DNA of 64,000 nucleotides from Variovorax paradoxus (GCA_016806145.1 CP063167.1:186001-250000); one strand, 5' to 3'; positions 17,101 to 25,586 are shown, counted from the stretch's first letter. Translations and numbers: made by a program. The notes: a model not told the origin generated them from the sequence alone.

Positions 17101-18767
17101 TGGGTGACGACGGCCTGCTGGGCGGTCTGCTCGGCGGCGACGGTGGTCTTCTGGGTGGCGTGCTGGGTGACGACGGTCTGCTGGGCGGTGTGCTCGGTGG
17201 CGACGGTGGTCTGCTCGGCGGCGTGCTGGGTGATGACGGCCTGCTGGGCGGTCTGCTCGGCGGCGACGGTGGTCTGCTCGGCGGCGTGCTGGGTGACGAC
17301 GGCCTGCTGGGTGGTCTGCTCGGCGGTGACGGTGGCCTGCTGGGTGGCGTGCTCGGCGACGACGGCCTGCTGGGCGGCGTGCTCGGCGGCGACGGCGGCC
17401 TCCTGGGTGGCGTGCTCGGCGATGACGGCCTGCTCGGCGGCATCCTCGGTGACGATGGCCTCCTGGGCGGCGTCCTCGGTGGCGAAGGCGGCCTGCTTGG
17501 CGGCGTCCTCGGCGACGACGGCCTTCTCGGCGGCCTGCTGGGTGGCCTGCTCGGTGGTGGTGCCGATGCCGGCGCCTCGGCCAGCCTGATGGTCGCGGCC
17601 GATGCGCCTGCCGATGGCGGCCTGTTCGGCGGTCTGTTGGGTGGCGAAGGCGGTCTGCTCGGCGGCCTCCTCGGCGACGACGGCCTGCTCGGCGGTGCGC
17701 TCGGCGGCAACGGCGGCTTCCTGTTCGGCAGCGGCGGCCTCCTGGGTGACGATGGCCTTCTGGGCGGCGTGCTCGGCGGCGGCGAAGGCGGCCTGCTCGG
17801 CAGCATCCTGGGCGACGACGGCCTGCTGGGCGGCGTGCTCGGTGGCGAAGGCGGCCTGCTCGGCGGCATCCTGGGTGACGACGGCCTCGTGGGCGGCGTG
17901 CTCGGTGGCGACGGCGGCCTGCTCGGCGGCATCCTGGGTGACGACGGCCTCGTGGGCGGCGTGCTCGGCGGCGAAGGCGGCCTGCTCGGCGGCATCCTGG
18001 GTGACGACGGCCTTCTGGGTGGCGTGCTCGGCGGCGAAGGTGGCCTGCTCGGCGGCATCCTGGGCGATGACGGCCTGCTGGGTGGCGTGCTCGGCGGTGA
18101 CGGCGGTCTGCTCGGCGGCGTGCTGGGCGACGACGGCCTGCTGGGTGGCGTGCTCGGCGGTGACGGCGGTCTGCTCGGCGGCGTGCTGGGCGATGACGGC
18201 CTCCTGGGCGGCGTGCTCGGCGGTGACGGCGGTCTGCTCGGCGGCGTGCTGGGCGACGACGGCCTGCTGGGTGGCGTGCTCGGCGGCGGCGAAGGCGGCC
18301 TGGTCGGTGGGCTGCTCGGCAGCGACGGCCTCGTCGGTGGCCTGCTCGGCAACGATGGCCTGGTCGGCAACCTCCTGGGCAACGACGGCCTGGTGGGCGG
18401 CCTGCTCGGCAACGACGGCCTCGTCGGCAGCCTGCTCGGCGCGCTGGGTGGCGATGGCCCGGTGGCCAACATCCTGCAGCCGGTGACCGAGATCGCCAGC
18501 GGCCTGAGCGACACCCTCGCGCCGGTGGTGGACACGCTGACCAGCGCCGGTTCCGGTGCCCTGGCTCCGGTGACCGACATCCTGGCCGGCGCGACCGCGG
18601 CGGCGGCGCCGGTGGTCGAGACCGTGTCCAACGTGGTCGAGAACGTCGATCACTCGGTGGGCTCGGTGGTCACCGACGTGGTGACCCCGATCACCAGCCA
18701 GGTCGAACACACGGTGGGCAACGTGGTGACCCCGGTCGCCAACATCCTGCACGGCCTGCTGGGCTGA
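14151..18767 (+). CDS. Giant GLLGG-repeat protein with Asp-Ala tract, probable surface or secreted
   Basis: A 1538-residue protein of unknown function. Residues 1-190 are non-repetitive ([20 protein letters not shown] faintly recalls retention modules of giant adhesins) and end in a hydrophobic stretch, [20 protein letters not shown]. Residues 202-266 are almost pure Asp-Ala. Two related blocks of about 115 residues (from about 268 and 753, each opening LLDPxDS and containing NDPNxxDPVD) are followed by [14 protein letters not shown] repeats at about 383-743, 869-1135 and 1158-1440. The last 98 residues are Val/Thr-rich. The 10/11-residue repeat is not collagen GXY nor RTX nonapeptide, although databases often label such proteins collagen-like. 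It is cut off by its own promoter region and terminator, with no secretion genes nearby. An SD-like AGAGG lies five bases before ATG 14151. Confidence 0.85.
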   Translation: MTTTESSTPTPLGTTANGGAPVVLAQATASPIAPMGATAAVPPSAPASIGSLSNATPGTTVVRDGVSIPVNGNQSLIAGDRVIVPDGGQANVLFPGSATNKAPLAGVFAGGTDATVTSTKLPGGLEQVNVDVASGDLAVTPPDADADAAALAVTKKLATGGGLGIGEFALGALGGIALAAALGGGGGDSSVPFFIPGVGDSDADADADADADADADGDADADADADADADADADADADADADADADADADADADADADADADADADHLLDPGDSAVGHVVDAVDNTLGLGGALQTVKPIVNSVTDVVDDVLAPIAGNEFTPNDPNEFDPVDNAVDHVTTNLGGVLSPVVDGLLGGGTTGAIIDTVNAQVDYLTDALNNILENVLGSEGLLGGVTTGLGVDGLVDGLLGDDGVVGQVLDGLLGEHSLLGGLLGEDGLVGGLLGDDGLLGGVIGEGTAVGSLLDTLLGDGGLLGGLGGEDGLLGGLLGPALGEDGLLGGLLGDDGAIGGLLGEDGLVGGLLGDDGLLGNLLGSEGLSGGLLGPDGLVGSLLGPDGVVGNLLADGPLGGLLGGEDGLLGGVLGDDGLVGGLLGEDGLLGGVLGEDGILGAGGPLGGLLSDDGLLGGLLGDEGLVGGLLGDDGLLGGVLADDGLLGGLIGGDGLVGGLLGDDGLVGGLLGDDGLVGGLLGEGGILGGVLGEDGLVPSLLGDDGLVGGLLGGDGLVGGLLGEDGLVGGLLGGLLDGIGGGGGGTGAQLLDPTDSIVGGLVEGLNDGLLGELGLGDVLAPVVGLTDSLTDTVSGLLAPVFGDSFTANDPNVLDPVDDLVGQVTDGVGGLLSPLTDQLLGAGTTDALLGAVGTQVDFLTDGVANLIGGDGLLGGVLGDDGLLGGVLGGDGGLLGGVLGDDGLLGGLLGGDGGLLGGVLGDDGLLGGLLGGDGGLLGGVLGDDGLLGGLLGGDGGLLGGVLGDDGLLGGLLGGDGGLLGGVLGDDGLLGGLLGGDGGLLGGVLGDDGLLGGVLGGDGGLLGGVLGDDGLLGGLLGGDGGLLGGVLGDDGLLGGLLGGDGGLLGGVLGDDGLLGGVLGGDGGLLGGVLGDDGLLGGILGDDGLLGGVLGGEGGLLGGVLGDDGLLGGLLGGLLGGGADAGASASLMVAADAPADGGLFGGLLGGEGGLLGGLLGDDGLLGGALGGNGGFLFGSGGLLGDDGLLGGVLGGGEGGLLGSILGDDGLLGGVLGGEGGLLGGILGDDGLVGGVLGGDGGLLGGILGDDGLVGGVLGGEGGLLGGILGDDGLLGGVLGGEGGLLGGILGDDGLLGGVLGGDGGLLGGVLGDDGLLGGVLGGDGGLLGGVLGDDGLLGGVLGGDGGLLGGVLGDDGLLGGVLGGGEGGLVGGLLGSDGLVGGLLGNDGLVGNLLGNDGLVGGLLGNDGLVGSLLGALGGDGPVANILQPVTEIASGLSDTLAPVVDTLTSAGSGALAPVTDILAGATAAAAPVVETVSNVVENVDHSVGSVVTDVVTPITSQVEHTVGNVVTPVANILHGLLG
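14754..14948 (+). repeat. Hexanucleotide repeat encoding 65 residues of Asp-Ala
   Basis: 195 bases of alternating GAY-GCN codons (GACGCG, GATGCC, GATGCA and similar) encode an alternating Asp-Ala run with one Gly interruption. Codons vary between GAC/GAT and GCG/GCC/GCA, so the DNA repeat is imperfect although the peptide is nearly perfect. This points to selection on the protein. About 33 acidic residues in a row of 65 could bind Ca2+ or keep the segment extended. Confidence 0.9.
16756..17550 (+). repeat. 63-base tandem repeats in the giant gene (array 2)
   Basis: Tandem 63-base units encode a 21-residue repeat made of [10 protein letters not shown] plus [11 protein letters not shown]. Some neighbours are identical: 16884-16946 equals 16947-17009 base for base. 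Others differ only at third positions. Identity at this level implies recent duplication or gene conversion, so copy number probably varies between strains and is easily mis-assembled from short reads. Confidence 0.9.
18060..18285 (+). repeat. 63-base tandem repeats in the giant gene (array 3, 3' part)
   Basis: Three consecutive near-identical 63-base units encode [24 protein letters not shown] repeats near the 3' end. They resemble array 2 but use GTGCTCGGCGGTGACGGC at the unit junction, so this array probably expanded on its own. Confidence 0.8.
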
Positions 18768-18806
18768 TCGAACACCGCGGCTTGCGCCGCGGACTCGACG
18801 AAGAAG

Positions 18807-18834
18807 AGCGGGCCGGCGACGGCCCGCTTTTTTT
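18807..18834 (+). terminator. Rho-independent terminator after the giant repeat gene
   Basis: AGCGGGCC (18807-18814) and GGCCCGCT (18821-18828) form an 8-bp stem with a 6-base loop, followed by a run of T to 18834, 39 bases after the stop. Read on the other strand the stem is followed by CTTCTTCG, so it may also stop the convergent TetR transcript. Confidence 0.92.
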
Positions 18835-18851
18835 CATGGTGCCGGCGCCGC

Positions 18852-19505
18852 TCAGCGCAGCGATCGGTCGTCCCTCACGGCCTCGAAGCCGCCCCGCAGG
18901 AACTTCGCGAGCCGCTCGATGATGTAGTGCGTGTCCGGGCTGTCGGGCCGCTCCTTGGCGAGGGTCCGGATGCGCCCCGTCGGCGAGATCGCGGCGACCA
19001 TCGAGCCGACCGCGAACAGGTAGCACCACGCGAGCGTGTGGGGATCCATCTCGGGCAGCACGGTCGCGAGCACCCGGATCGTCTGCCGCGCGATCGGGTC
19101 CGCGTACTCGCGCGACGCCTGCCGCGCATGGGGCTGCGGGTCGTTGATGATCTGCCCGATCAGCTGCGCGTACTGGGGACCGCCGCGCGCCGTGTCCCGC
19201 GAGAACAGCACCGTCGGTTCGACGAAGGCACGCAGCACGTCCTCGAGCGAGGGCTTCGCCGCGCCGGACTCCGGATGCTCGAGCCGATCGAGCCGCGCGA
19301 GCCGCTCGTGATTGATCACCGAGATGCGCCGGCCGAGCACGGCGCCGAACAGGTCTTCCTTCGTCTTGTAGTGGTACTGCACCAGCGAGACCACGATCCC
19401 CGCGGCATCGGCGATCTGCCGCAGGGAGACGCCGTGGTAGCCCTTGGCGGCGAACAGTTCCTCCGCCGCGTTGAGGATCTTCTCGGGCGCGTCACTGCGG
19501 CTCAT
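18852..19505 (-). CDS. TetR/AcrR-family regulator
   Basis: A 217-residue one-domain regulator. Residues 8-55 are the TetR helix-turn-helix (ILNAAEELFAAKGYHGVSLR, then QIADAAGIVVSLVQYHYKTK), with DLFGAVLGRR opening the ligand-binding domain. It lies divergent to the fumarylacetoacetase-Bug-cupin operon with a 136-base spacer that holds an inverted repeat near the operon promoter, so it probably represses that operon. The inducer is presumably a compound handled by those enzymes but cannot be named. Convergent with the giant repeat gene. Confidence 0.9.
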   Translation of the reverse strand: MSRSDAPEKILNAAEELFAAKGYHGVSLRQIADAAGIVVSLVQYHYKTKEDLFGAVLGRRISVINHERLARLDRLEHPESGAAKPSLEDVLRAFVEPTVLFSRDTARGGPQYAQLIGQIINDPQPHARQASREYADPIARQTIRVLATVLPEMDPHTLAWCYLFAVGSMVAAISPTGRIRTLAKERPDSPDTHYIIERLAKFLRGGFEAVRDDRSLR

Positions 19506-19583
19506 CGGCTCGTCTCCATGGTTTCGGGCATCCGTCCTACTTTATCCGACGCGGCGACGGGCCCTCCCAGTCCGCACAAGGGT

Positions 19584-19632
19584 TTGCCCCATGCGTGCCG
19601 CTCTTTATGAATTAGTACATTTGACCAATTCA
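19584..19632 (+). promoter_or_regulatory. Promoter and candidate TetR operator of the fahA operon
   Basis: TTGCCC (19584-19589) and TATGAA (19606-19611) are spaced 16 bases and fit -35 and -10 elements. Overlapping and following them, TGAATT (19608-19613) and AATTCA (19627-19632) form a 6-13-6 inverted repeat just upstream of the AGGAAGGA ribosome-binding site of the next gene. The position suits a repressor site for the divergent TetR gene. Confidence 0.5.
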
Positions 19633-19641
19633 GGAAGGACC

Positions 19642-20955
19642 ATGCACGACATCAACGAAACACATCGCGCCGATCTGCGCAGCTGGGTGGCGCGATCGGC
19701 GCCCGGAGACACCGATTTTCCCCTGCAGAACCTGCCGTTCGGCTGCTTCTCGACGGCCGACGACGAGCGTCCCCGCCTGGGCGTGGCCATCGGGGAGCAG
19801 GTGCTCGATCTAAGACAACTGTCCAACACCGGCTTGATCGACGGACTCGGCACGAGGATGGCCGAGGCCTGCCGCGCGGACTCGCTCCTTGCCCTGATGG
19901 CCGCGCCCGCGGCCGATGCGTCGGCGCTCCGGCTTGCCCTGTCCAGGCTGCTGCGCGAAGGCGCGGCGGACACCGCGCGGACCGCGGCCTGCCTGGTGGC
20001 GGCATCGTCCGCGCGGATGCGGCTGCCGGTTCGGGTGCGGAATTTCTCCGACTTCTTCACCTCGATCCACCACGCGACGAACACGGGACGCATGAGCCGC
20101 CCACTCGAGCCGCTGCTGTCCAACTTCCATTCGCTGCCCGTTGCCTACCATGGCCGCGCATCGAGCCTGGCGATCAGCGGAACCCCGTTTCCCAGGCCGA
20201 TGGGCCAGCAGGTCCCGCCGGGACAGGCGCTGCCCATCCACGCGCCATCGGGCAAGGTCGACTTGGAGTGCGAGATCGGCGCCTATGTCGGCCAAGGCAA
20301 TGCACTGGGCCGCCCGCTCTCGATCGACGGCGCCGCGGACGCCCTCTTCGGCCTGAGCCTGCTCAACGACTGGTCCGCGCGCGACCTGCAGGCCTGGGAG
20401 TCACGGCCGCTGGGGCCGTTCCTCGCGAAGAGCACGCTGAGCACCCTGTCGCCCTGGGTCGTGAGCCTCGAGGCGCTGGCGCCGTTCCGCACGCCGGCAG
20501 CGCCGCGCGCCTGCGATGCGGGACCCGTGCTGCCCTATCTGCTGTCGGAGCACGACCAGCTGCGAGGCGGCCTCGACATCCGCATGCAGGTGCTGCTTTC
20601 GACGCGGCGGATGCGCGAAGACGGGCAGGCGCCGGTGCTCGTCTCCTCGCCATGCTTTCGCGACCAGTACTGGACGCTCGCGCAGATGCTGACCCACCAG
20701 ACCAGCAATGGCTGCGTGGCGGAGACCGGCGACCTGATCGGATCGGGCACCGTGTCGGGCCCCCGTCCCGGCGAGCTGGGCTGCCTGCTCGAGATCACGC
20801 AGGGCGGAACGCAACCGCTGGCCCTGCCCAATGGCGAAAGCCGCCGCTACCTCGAGGACGGCGACGACGTCGTCCTGCGCGCGCGATGCGTGGCCGAAGG
20901 CGCGGTGCCGATCGGGTTCGGCGACTGCGCTGGCAGGGTGGTGACGCCGGGCTGA
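19642..20955 (+). CDS. fahA: Fumarylacetoacetase
   Basis: A 437-residue eukaryote-type fumarylacetoacetase that cleaves 4-fumarylacetoacetate to fumarate and acetoacetate at the end of tyrosine/homogentisate breakdown. Family marks: NLPFGCFST at the start, VRNFSDFFTSIHHATNTG (catalytic His and Asp), LPVAYHGRASS, KVDLECEIGAYVG (metal-binding Glu residues), LNDWSARDLQAWESRPLGPF and GTVSGPRPGELG. The ATG at 19642 follows a good AGGAAGGA ribosome-binding site. Unusually, no homogentisate dioxygenase is adjacent. The gene is instead followed by a Bug binding protein and a cupin, so it may act on an acylpyruvate analogue supplied from outside. Confidence 0.9.
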   Translation: MHDINETHRADLRSWVARSAPGDTDFPLQNLPFGCFSTADDERPRLGVAIGEQVLDLRQLSNTGLIDGLGTRMAEACRADSLLALMAAPAADASALRLALSRLLREGAADTARTAACLVAASSARMRLPVRVRNFSDFFTSIHHATNTGRMSRPLEPLLSNFHSLPVAYHGRASSLAISGTPFPRPMGQQVPPGQALPIHAPSGKVDLECEIGAYVGQGNALGRPLSIDGAADALFGLSLLNDWSARDLQAWESRPLGPFLAKSTLSTLSPWVVSLEALAPFRTPAAPRACDAGPVLPYLLSEHDQLRGGLDIRMQVLLSTRRMREDGQAPVLVSSPCFRDQYWTLAQMLTHQTSNGCVAETGDLIGSGTVSGPRPGELGCLLEITQGGTQPLALPNGESRRYLEDGDDVVLRARCVAEGAVPIGFGDCAGRVVTPG

Positions 20956-21000
20956 ACGCCGGTGTCGCTCTTCGCGCTTCACTTCACGAGGTCATCACGC

Positions 21001-21960
21001 ATGAAATCCGGACGTTCCACCGCCTTGCTGGCGCTCCTGTGCACCCTGCCGTGGGCCCCCGCCGGGGCCCAGTCGCCGAACTTCCCTTCGCGCGCGGTCG
21101 AGGTGATCGTGCCCTATGCCGCCGGCGGCGCCGTCGATGCCATGGCGCGGGCTTTCGCGGCCGAAGCGGCCCGGGACACCTCGCAGCCCTGGGTCGTGGG
21201 CACGCGCGAGGGCGCGGGCGGCGTCGTCGGCTTCGCCTACCTGTCGCGGGCGAACCCCGATGGCTACACCGTCGCCTTTTCTCCCGCCTCGCCGATGACC
21301 AACTCGCCCTTCCTCAACGCGAAGATGCCCTTCAGGAACAGCCAGGTCGAACCGGTCTGCCAGGTGTTCGAGAACGTCTTCGCCATCGCGGTGCCGAAGA
21401 ACTCGCCCATCCGGTCCTTTGCCGAGCTGGCCGACGCAGCGCGCGCCAGGCCCGGTGGCCTGTCCTATGGCCACGCGGGCCTGGGCAGCGTGCCGCACCT
21501 GTCGATGGCCGCCGTCGAGCGCTCGCTCGGCCTTCGCTTCAATGCCGTGGCCTACCGGGGCGACGCTCCGCTGCTGAACGACGCGCTCGCGGGCACGGTG
21601 GATTTCAGCGCGGCCGCGATCGCTTCCCTGGCCGGGAAGAACCTGCGCGTGCTGGCCGTGCTCTCCGACCGACGGCATCCGGCCTATCCCGAGGTTCCGG
21701 CGATCCCGGAGCTGGGCGGGCCGGCCATCACGCCGGGGCTCAACGGCCTGTTCGTGCCGAGCGGCACGCCCGCGCCGGTGATCGCGCGGCTGGAGCGCCT
21801 GTGCGAGCAGGTCGCCGGCTCGGCCGGATTCGTCGGCAGCGCGAGGATGCTGTCCCAGGTGCCCCGCTACCTGGGCGCATCGGCCTTCAAGGCGCGCATC
21901 GAAGAAACCTACCGGGCCAATGCCGCCCTGGTTCCCGAACTGAAGATCGAGAAGAACTGA
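21001..21960 (+). CDS. Bug-family TTT solute-binding protein (fahA operon)
   Basis: A 319-residue periplasmic protein with a Sec signal (about residues 1-23, ending PAGAQ) and the Bug pattern FPSRAVEVIVPYAAGGAVD, then GTREGAGGVVGFAYLSRANP and FNAVAYRGDAPLLNDALAG. It lies 45 bases after fahA and 6 bases before the cupin gene, so it is cotranscribed. Bug proteins bind carboxylates, and the operon suggests an aromatic or acylpyruvate-type acid. ATG 21001 is chosen because it starts the signal peptide directly. Confidence 0.9.
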   Translation: MKSGRSTALLALLCTLPWAPAGAQSPNFPSRAVEVIVPYAAGGAVDAMARAFAAEAARDTSQPWVVGTREGAGGVVGFAYLSRANPDGYTVAFSPASPMTNSPFLNAKMPFRNSQVEPVCQVFENVFAIAVPKNSPIRSFAELADAARARPGGLSYGHAGLGSVPHLSMAAVERSLGLRFNAVAYRGDAPLLNDALAGTVDFSAAAIASLAGKNLRVLAVLSDRRHPAYPEVPAIPELGGPAITPGLNGLFVPSGTPAPVIARLERLCEQVAGSAGFVGSARMLSQVPRYLGASAFKARIEETYRANAALVPELKIEKN

Positions 21961-21966
21961 ACCACC

Positions 21967-22515
21967 ATGTCGCACGCTTCACCACCGATCCGCCGCATCG
22001 TCACGGGCTTCGACCCGCAGGGACGCTCCGTCATCGCCGCCGATGGCGCGTCGCCCGCGCAGAAGACCGTGCCGGAGCGCCCCGGCTACCGGATCACCAA
22101 CCTCTGGCGCACGAAGCCGGGCGACGATTTCGGCGTTCCCGATTCGATCGCCGGCCACCAGGGCGTGCTGCCGCCGCGCGGCGGCACCGTGTTCCGGATC
22201 ATCGAATGGCCGGCCGAGCCGCAGGACCCCGCGGAGCTGCGCCGCCTCATGGACGCCACGTTCCGCTCGATGTACCCCGATGCCCACCGCGACGTGCAGC
22301 AGGGACAGCATCCCGGCATGCACCAGACCGACACGGTCGACTACGCCCTGGTGCTCGAAGGCGAGGTCGTCGCCATCATGGAACAGGGCGAAACCGTGAT
22401 GCGGCAGGGTGACGTGCTGATCCAGCGCGGCACCGCGCATTCCTGGGCCAACCGTTCGGGCAAGCCGGCCAAGGTGGCCTTCGTGCTGGTGGATGCGGCC
22501 CGCGACCCGCGCTAG
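21967..22515 (+). CDS. Cupin-domain protein
   Basis: A 182-residue protein with a C-terminal cupin barrel (about residues 95-178). HPGMHQTDTVDYALVLEGEV and GDVLIQRGTAHSWANRSGKP are the two cupin motifs, giving His/Glu metal ligands. The N-terminal half (GYRITNLWRTKPGDDFG) is typical of a group of cupins found in aromatic-acid operons. It may be a small dioxygenase, hydrolase or isomerase working with fumarylacetoacetase, or a ligand sensor. Last gene of the three-gene operon, converging on the LacI gene 12 bases away. Confidence 0.85.
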   Translation: MSHASPPIRRIVTGFDPQGRSVIAADGASPAQKTVPERPGYRITNLWRTKPGDDFGVPDSIAGHQGVLPPRGGTVFRIIEWPAEPQDPAELRRLMDATFRSMYPDAHRDVQQGQHPGMHQTDTVDYALVLEGEVVAIMEQGETVMRQGDVLIQRGTAHSWANRSGKPAKVAFVLVDAARDPR

Positions 22516-22527
22516 CCGCCTCCGCGC

Positions 22528-23574
22528 TCAGGCGCTCCCGCGCTCGATCAGCTCGAAACCCAGGTCGCGCTTGCGCGCCGCCGGCGTCTCGCTGCGCAGC
22601 CGCTGCACCAGCATGCGCGCGGCCTCCTCGCCCATGCGCACGGTCGGCACCGCGATGGTCGTGAGGCCGGGGTTGAGCTCGCGCGCGATCTCGTAGTCGC
22701 CGAAGCCCATGATCGCGAGCTGCTTCGGCACCGCGATGCCCAGCCGCTGGCAGGCCAGCAGCGCGCCCGAGGCCAGCAGGTCGCTCGAGAACAGCAGCAG
22801 GTCGCTGTCGGGGAAACGTGCGCGCGCGGCCTCGAGCAGGGTGCTGCCGCTGCCCATGGTGTAGGGCAGGTTCTCCACCACCAGGCTGCGCGGCGCCTGG
22901 CCCGGGTAGTGGCGCGCCATGCCGGTGGTGTAGCCGTCCAGGCGCTCGCGCGCGCGGTCGTCGCCGGGGCGCGCGGCACCCACGAAGGTGGGATGGCGGT
23001 AGCCGCGGCGCTGCGCATAGGCCACGGCCGCGGCCAGCGCCTCCTGGTTCGAGAAGCCGACGAGCTGGTCGATGGGCTTGCGCGTCCAGGCCCAGCTCTC
23101 GACCACGGGAATGGCGGCGCGCGCGAGCATCTCGCGCACCGCGTCGGTGTGGCGCGTGCCGACGAGGAAGAAGGCGTCGGGGCGGCGGCCCAGCAGGCTG
23201 CGCACCACGGCCTCCTCGCGCTCGTGGCTGTAGTCGGTGTGGCCGATGATCACCTGGTAGCCGGCCTGCAGCAGCACGTTCGACAGGCCCTGCAGCGTCT
23301 CGGCGAAGACCGAGGCCGCGATCTGCGGAATCACGGCGGCCACCGTCATGCTGCGGTTCGATGCCAGGTGGCTGGCCGCGAGGTTCTGCACGTAGCGGGT
23401 GCTGCGGATCGCCGCCTCCACGCGCTCGCGCGTCTGCGGCGTGCAGCCCTCGGGGTCGCGCAGCACGCGCGACACGGTCTGTGCCGACACGCCCGCCACC
23501 TCGGCCACGTCGGCCATGGTGACGGAGTTGGTGCCGAAGCGGCGGCGGCCCTGTCTTTTTTCGGGTTCTGTCAT
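22528..23574 (-). CDS. LacI-family regulator (GntR/IdnR-like), last gene of the sugar ABC operon
   Basis: A 348-residue LacI regulator. Its HTH is TMADVAEVAGVSAQTVSRVL (residues about 18-40), followed by the hinge and a periplasmic-binding-fold sensor domain (VAAVIPQIAASVFAETLQGL onward). The ATG at 23574 is preferred. An in-frame ATG at 23598 would add eight residues. It is the last gene of a nine-gene run on the same strand and is the first candidate to bind the TTAGCGCTAA palindromes at 32352-32374, which would give feedback control of its own operon. Confidence 0.9.
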   Translation of the reverse strand: MTEPEKRQGRRRFGTNSVTMADVAEVAGVSAQTVSRVLRDPEGCTPQTRERVEAAIRSTRYVQNLAASHLASNRSMTVAAVIPQIAASVFAETLQGLSNVLLQAGYQVIIGHTDYSHEREEAVVRSLLGRRPDAFFLVGTRHTDAVREMLARAAIPVVESWAWTRKPIDQLVGFSNQEALAAAVAYAQRRGYRHPTFVGAARPGDDRARERLDGYTTGMARHYPGQAPRSLVVENLPYTMGSGSTLLEAARARFPDSDLLLFSSDLLASGALLACQRLGIAVPKQLAIMGFGDYEIARELNPGLTTIAVPTVRMGEEAARMLVQRLRSETPAARKRDLGFELIERGSA

Positions 23575-23620
23575 GGGTGGCCCGGATTCTGCCGCCAAGC
23601 GCGCCCGGCCACCGCCGCGC

Positions 23621-24817
23621 TCAAAGCCGCCCGCGCGCGGCGAGGTTGCGCATCAGCGCGCCGATGCCGAAGGTCCACGGCGCAATGCGGTCGCTGCGGC
23701 CGACCCGGTTGAACAGCGTGCCCAGCCGCTCGGCGCGGATCGCCACGCGGTCGCCCTCGTGGTGGGTGAAGCCGGCGCCCGGCGCGTCGCGGTCCTGGAT
23801 CGGCGCGAACATGGTGCCGCAGAACAGCAGGATGCCGTCGGGGTACTGGTGGTGCGCGCCCATGGCGTGACGCACCAGCTCGAGCGGATCGCGGCTGATC
23901 TGCGCCATCGAGCTCGAGCCCTCGAGCACGAAGCCGTCCTCGCCCTCCACGCGCAGCTCGACCACGGTGGCGCGCAGGTCGTCGATGCCGTAGTGGGCGT
24001 CGAACAGGCGGATGAACGGGCCGATGGCGCACGAGGCGTTGTTGTCCTTGGCCTTGCCCAGCAGCAGCGCGCTGCGGCCTTCGAAGTCGCGCAGGTTGAC
24101 GTCGTTGCCGAGCGCGGCACCGACGGTCCGGCCGCGGCTGTCGACGGCCAGCACGACCTCGGGCTCGGGGTTGTTCCAGGTCGAGCCCGGATGCAGGCCC
24201 ACCTGCACGCCGGTGCCCACCGAGGCCAGCGGCGCGGCCTTGGTGAAGACCTCGGCGTCGGGCCCGATGCCGACCTCGAGGTACTGCGACCAGAGGCCCT
24301 GCGCAAGCAGCACCTGCTTGAGCTGCATCGCCTCGGGCGAGCCCGGCACGATGCCCGAGAGGTCGTCGCCGACCACGGCCACCACCTGGCGGCGCACCGC
24401 CTCGGCGCGGCTCGCGTCGCCGCGCGCCTGTTCCTCGATCACGCGCTCGACCATGCTGGCCGCGAAGGTCACGCCGGCGGCCTTCACCACCTGCAGGTCG
24501 TTGGGCGCGAGCAGATGGCGCTGCGCGGGGTCGGGGCCGTGCGCGGCGGTGCTCGCGAGCCAGTCGGCCAGCGTGCCGAGCGGCACGCCCTCGGCATCGC
24601 GCACCGCGGCGGCCGCGTCCTCGCGCTCGAGCAGCGCCGAGACCGTGGGCGCGAGCGTGCCGATGTCGATCAGCTGGCCTGCGCGCACCGTCACCAGCGT
24701 CGGGCCGCCCAGCTCGCCGGTCCCGCCCGGAAGCCAGGCGCGGCCCACGAGCAGCGCTTTCTCCGCATCGATGGGCAGCGTGGCCGCGGCATCGACCATG
24801 TCGGGGATCGCCTGCAT
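23621..24817 (-). CDS. FAH-superfamily dehydratase, XylX-like (2-keto-3-deoxy-sugar-acid dehydratase)
   Basis: A 398-residue protein whose whole length resembles Caulobacter-type XylX, the 2-keto-3-deoxy-xylonate dehydratase of the Weimberg pathway, and not true fumarylacetoacetases. Shared features are LLAPNDLQVVKAAGVTFAAS, LWSQYLEVGIGPDAEVFTKA, NNPEPEVVL (metal-binding Glu), ALGNDVNLRDFEGRSALLLG, KAKDNNASCAIGPF and the C-terminal PWTFGIGALMRNLAARGRL. The product would be 2-oxoglutarate semialdehyde. The matching semialdehyde dehydrogenase and sugar-acid dehydratase are not next to it. It starts one base after the enoyl-CoA hydratase stop. Function by family resemblance; exact sugar acid unknown. 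Confidence 0.85.
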   Translation of the reverse strand: MQAIPDMVDAAATLPIDAEKALLVGRAWLPGGTGELGGPTLVTVRAGQLIDIGTLAPTVSALLEREDAAAAVRDAEGVPLGTLADWLASTAAHGPDPAQRHLLAPNDLQVVKAAGVTFAASMVERVIEEQARGDASRAEAVRRQVVAVVGDDLSGIVPGSPEAMQLKQVLLAQGLWSQYLEVGIGPDAEVFTKAAPLASVGTGVQVGLHPGSTWNNPEPEVVLAVDSRGRTVGAALGNDVNLRDFEGRSALLLGKAKDNNASCAIGPFIRLFDAHYGIDDLRATVVELRVEGEDGFVLEGSSSMAQISRDPLELVRHAMGAHHQYPDGILLFCGTMFAPIQDRDAPGAGFTHHEGDRVAIRAERLGTLFNRVGRSDRIAPWTFGIGALMRNLAARGRL

Positions 24818-24818
24818 C

Positions 24819-25586
24819 TCAGCGCCCCTCGAACACGGCCGGACGGCGCGCCTTGAAGGCCGCGCGGCCTTCCTTCGCGTCCTCGGTCGCGAAGCACACG
24901 GTCTGCAGGTCGCGCTCGTACTGGATCGCGGTCTCCAGCGGCATCGCATAGGCGGCGCGCAGGTTGGCCTTGGCGGTCTCGACCGCGATCGGCGGGCGGC
25001 TCGCGATGGTGGCGGCAATGGCCTGCGCGCGCGCCAGCAGCTCGGCGGCCGGCACCAGTTCGCTCACCAGGCCCCACTGCAGCGCCTGCTGCGCGCTGAC
25101 GGGATCGCCGCCCATCAGCATCAGCGCGGTGTTCGAGGCGCCGATGCTGTGCGCAAGCATGTACGACATGCCGCCGCCGCCGATCCAGCCGAGCTTGACC
25201 TCGGGCGCGCCGAAGCGTGCATGCTCGGCCGCGATGCGGATGTCGCAGGACATGGCGGTCTCGAGGCCGCCGCCGAGCGCATAGCCGTTGATGGCGCAGA
25301 CCACGGGCTTGCGCAGCGCGCGGATCGCGTCGCAGTAGTCGGGCCGGTTGCGGAAGGTCCAGGGCGTGTCGTAGCCGTCGAGCTCGGCGATGTCGCTGCC
25401 GGCGCAGAAGGCCTTCTCGCCGGCGCCCGTGATGACGACGGCGCGCACGTCGGCGCGCGCGTTGCAGTCCTTCACGTGGGCGACCAGCGCATCGGCCATC
25501 TTGGGCGTGACGGCGTTGAGCTTCTCGGGGCGGTTGAGGATCAGAGTCGCGACTTGGTCGCGGACCTCGAAGAGGATGTGGTTCAT
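24819..25586 (-). CDS. Enoyl-CoA hydratase/isomerase family protein
   Basis: A 255-residue crotonase-fold protein. GAGEKAFCAGSDIAELDGYD (residues about 51-70) and ALGGGLETAMSCDIRIAAEH supply the two oxyanion-hole loops. ARFGAPEVKLGWIGGGGMSY carries the first acidic-residue position (Glu), and GLVSELVPAAELLARA follows. Reactions of this family include hydration, isomerisation, decarboxylation and CoA-ester hydrolysis. Sitting between a solute-binding-fold protein and the XylX-like dehydratase, behind a CaiB-type CoA-transferase, it suggests that a CoA-activated intermediate is part of this sugar-acid pathway, which is unusual. Confidence 0.9.
   Translation of the reverse strand: MNHILFEVRDQVATLILNRPEKLNAVTPKMADALVAHVKDCNARADVRAVVITGAGEKAFCAGSDIAELDGYDTPWTFRNRPDYCDAIRALRKPVVCAINGYALGGGLETAMSCDIRIAAEHARFGAPEVKLGWIGGGGMSYMLAHSIGASNTALMLMGGDPVSAQQALQWGLVSELVPAAELLARAQAIAATIASRPPIAVETAKANLRAAYAMPLETAIQYERDLQTVCFATEDAKEGRAAFKARRPAVFEGR

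Noticed and set aside
14304..18752. A 1482-codon open frame antisense to the giant repeat gene, and several other long frames there
   Set aside because: The repeats have a period divisible by three and little A/T, so stop codons are missing in all frames. The plus frame has a ribosome-binding site, ordered domains and a terminator; the antisense protein is a low-complexity His/Ala/Gln string.
14151..18767. Annotation of the giant protein as collagen-like
   Set aside because: Collagen needs glycine at every third residue; here glycine pairs recur in a 10/11-residue repeat without a GXY register.
23621..24817. Calling the FAH-family protein a fumarylacetoacetase
   Set aside because: It matches the XylX branch along its length, and the real fumarylacetoacetase is at 19642.
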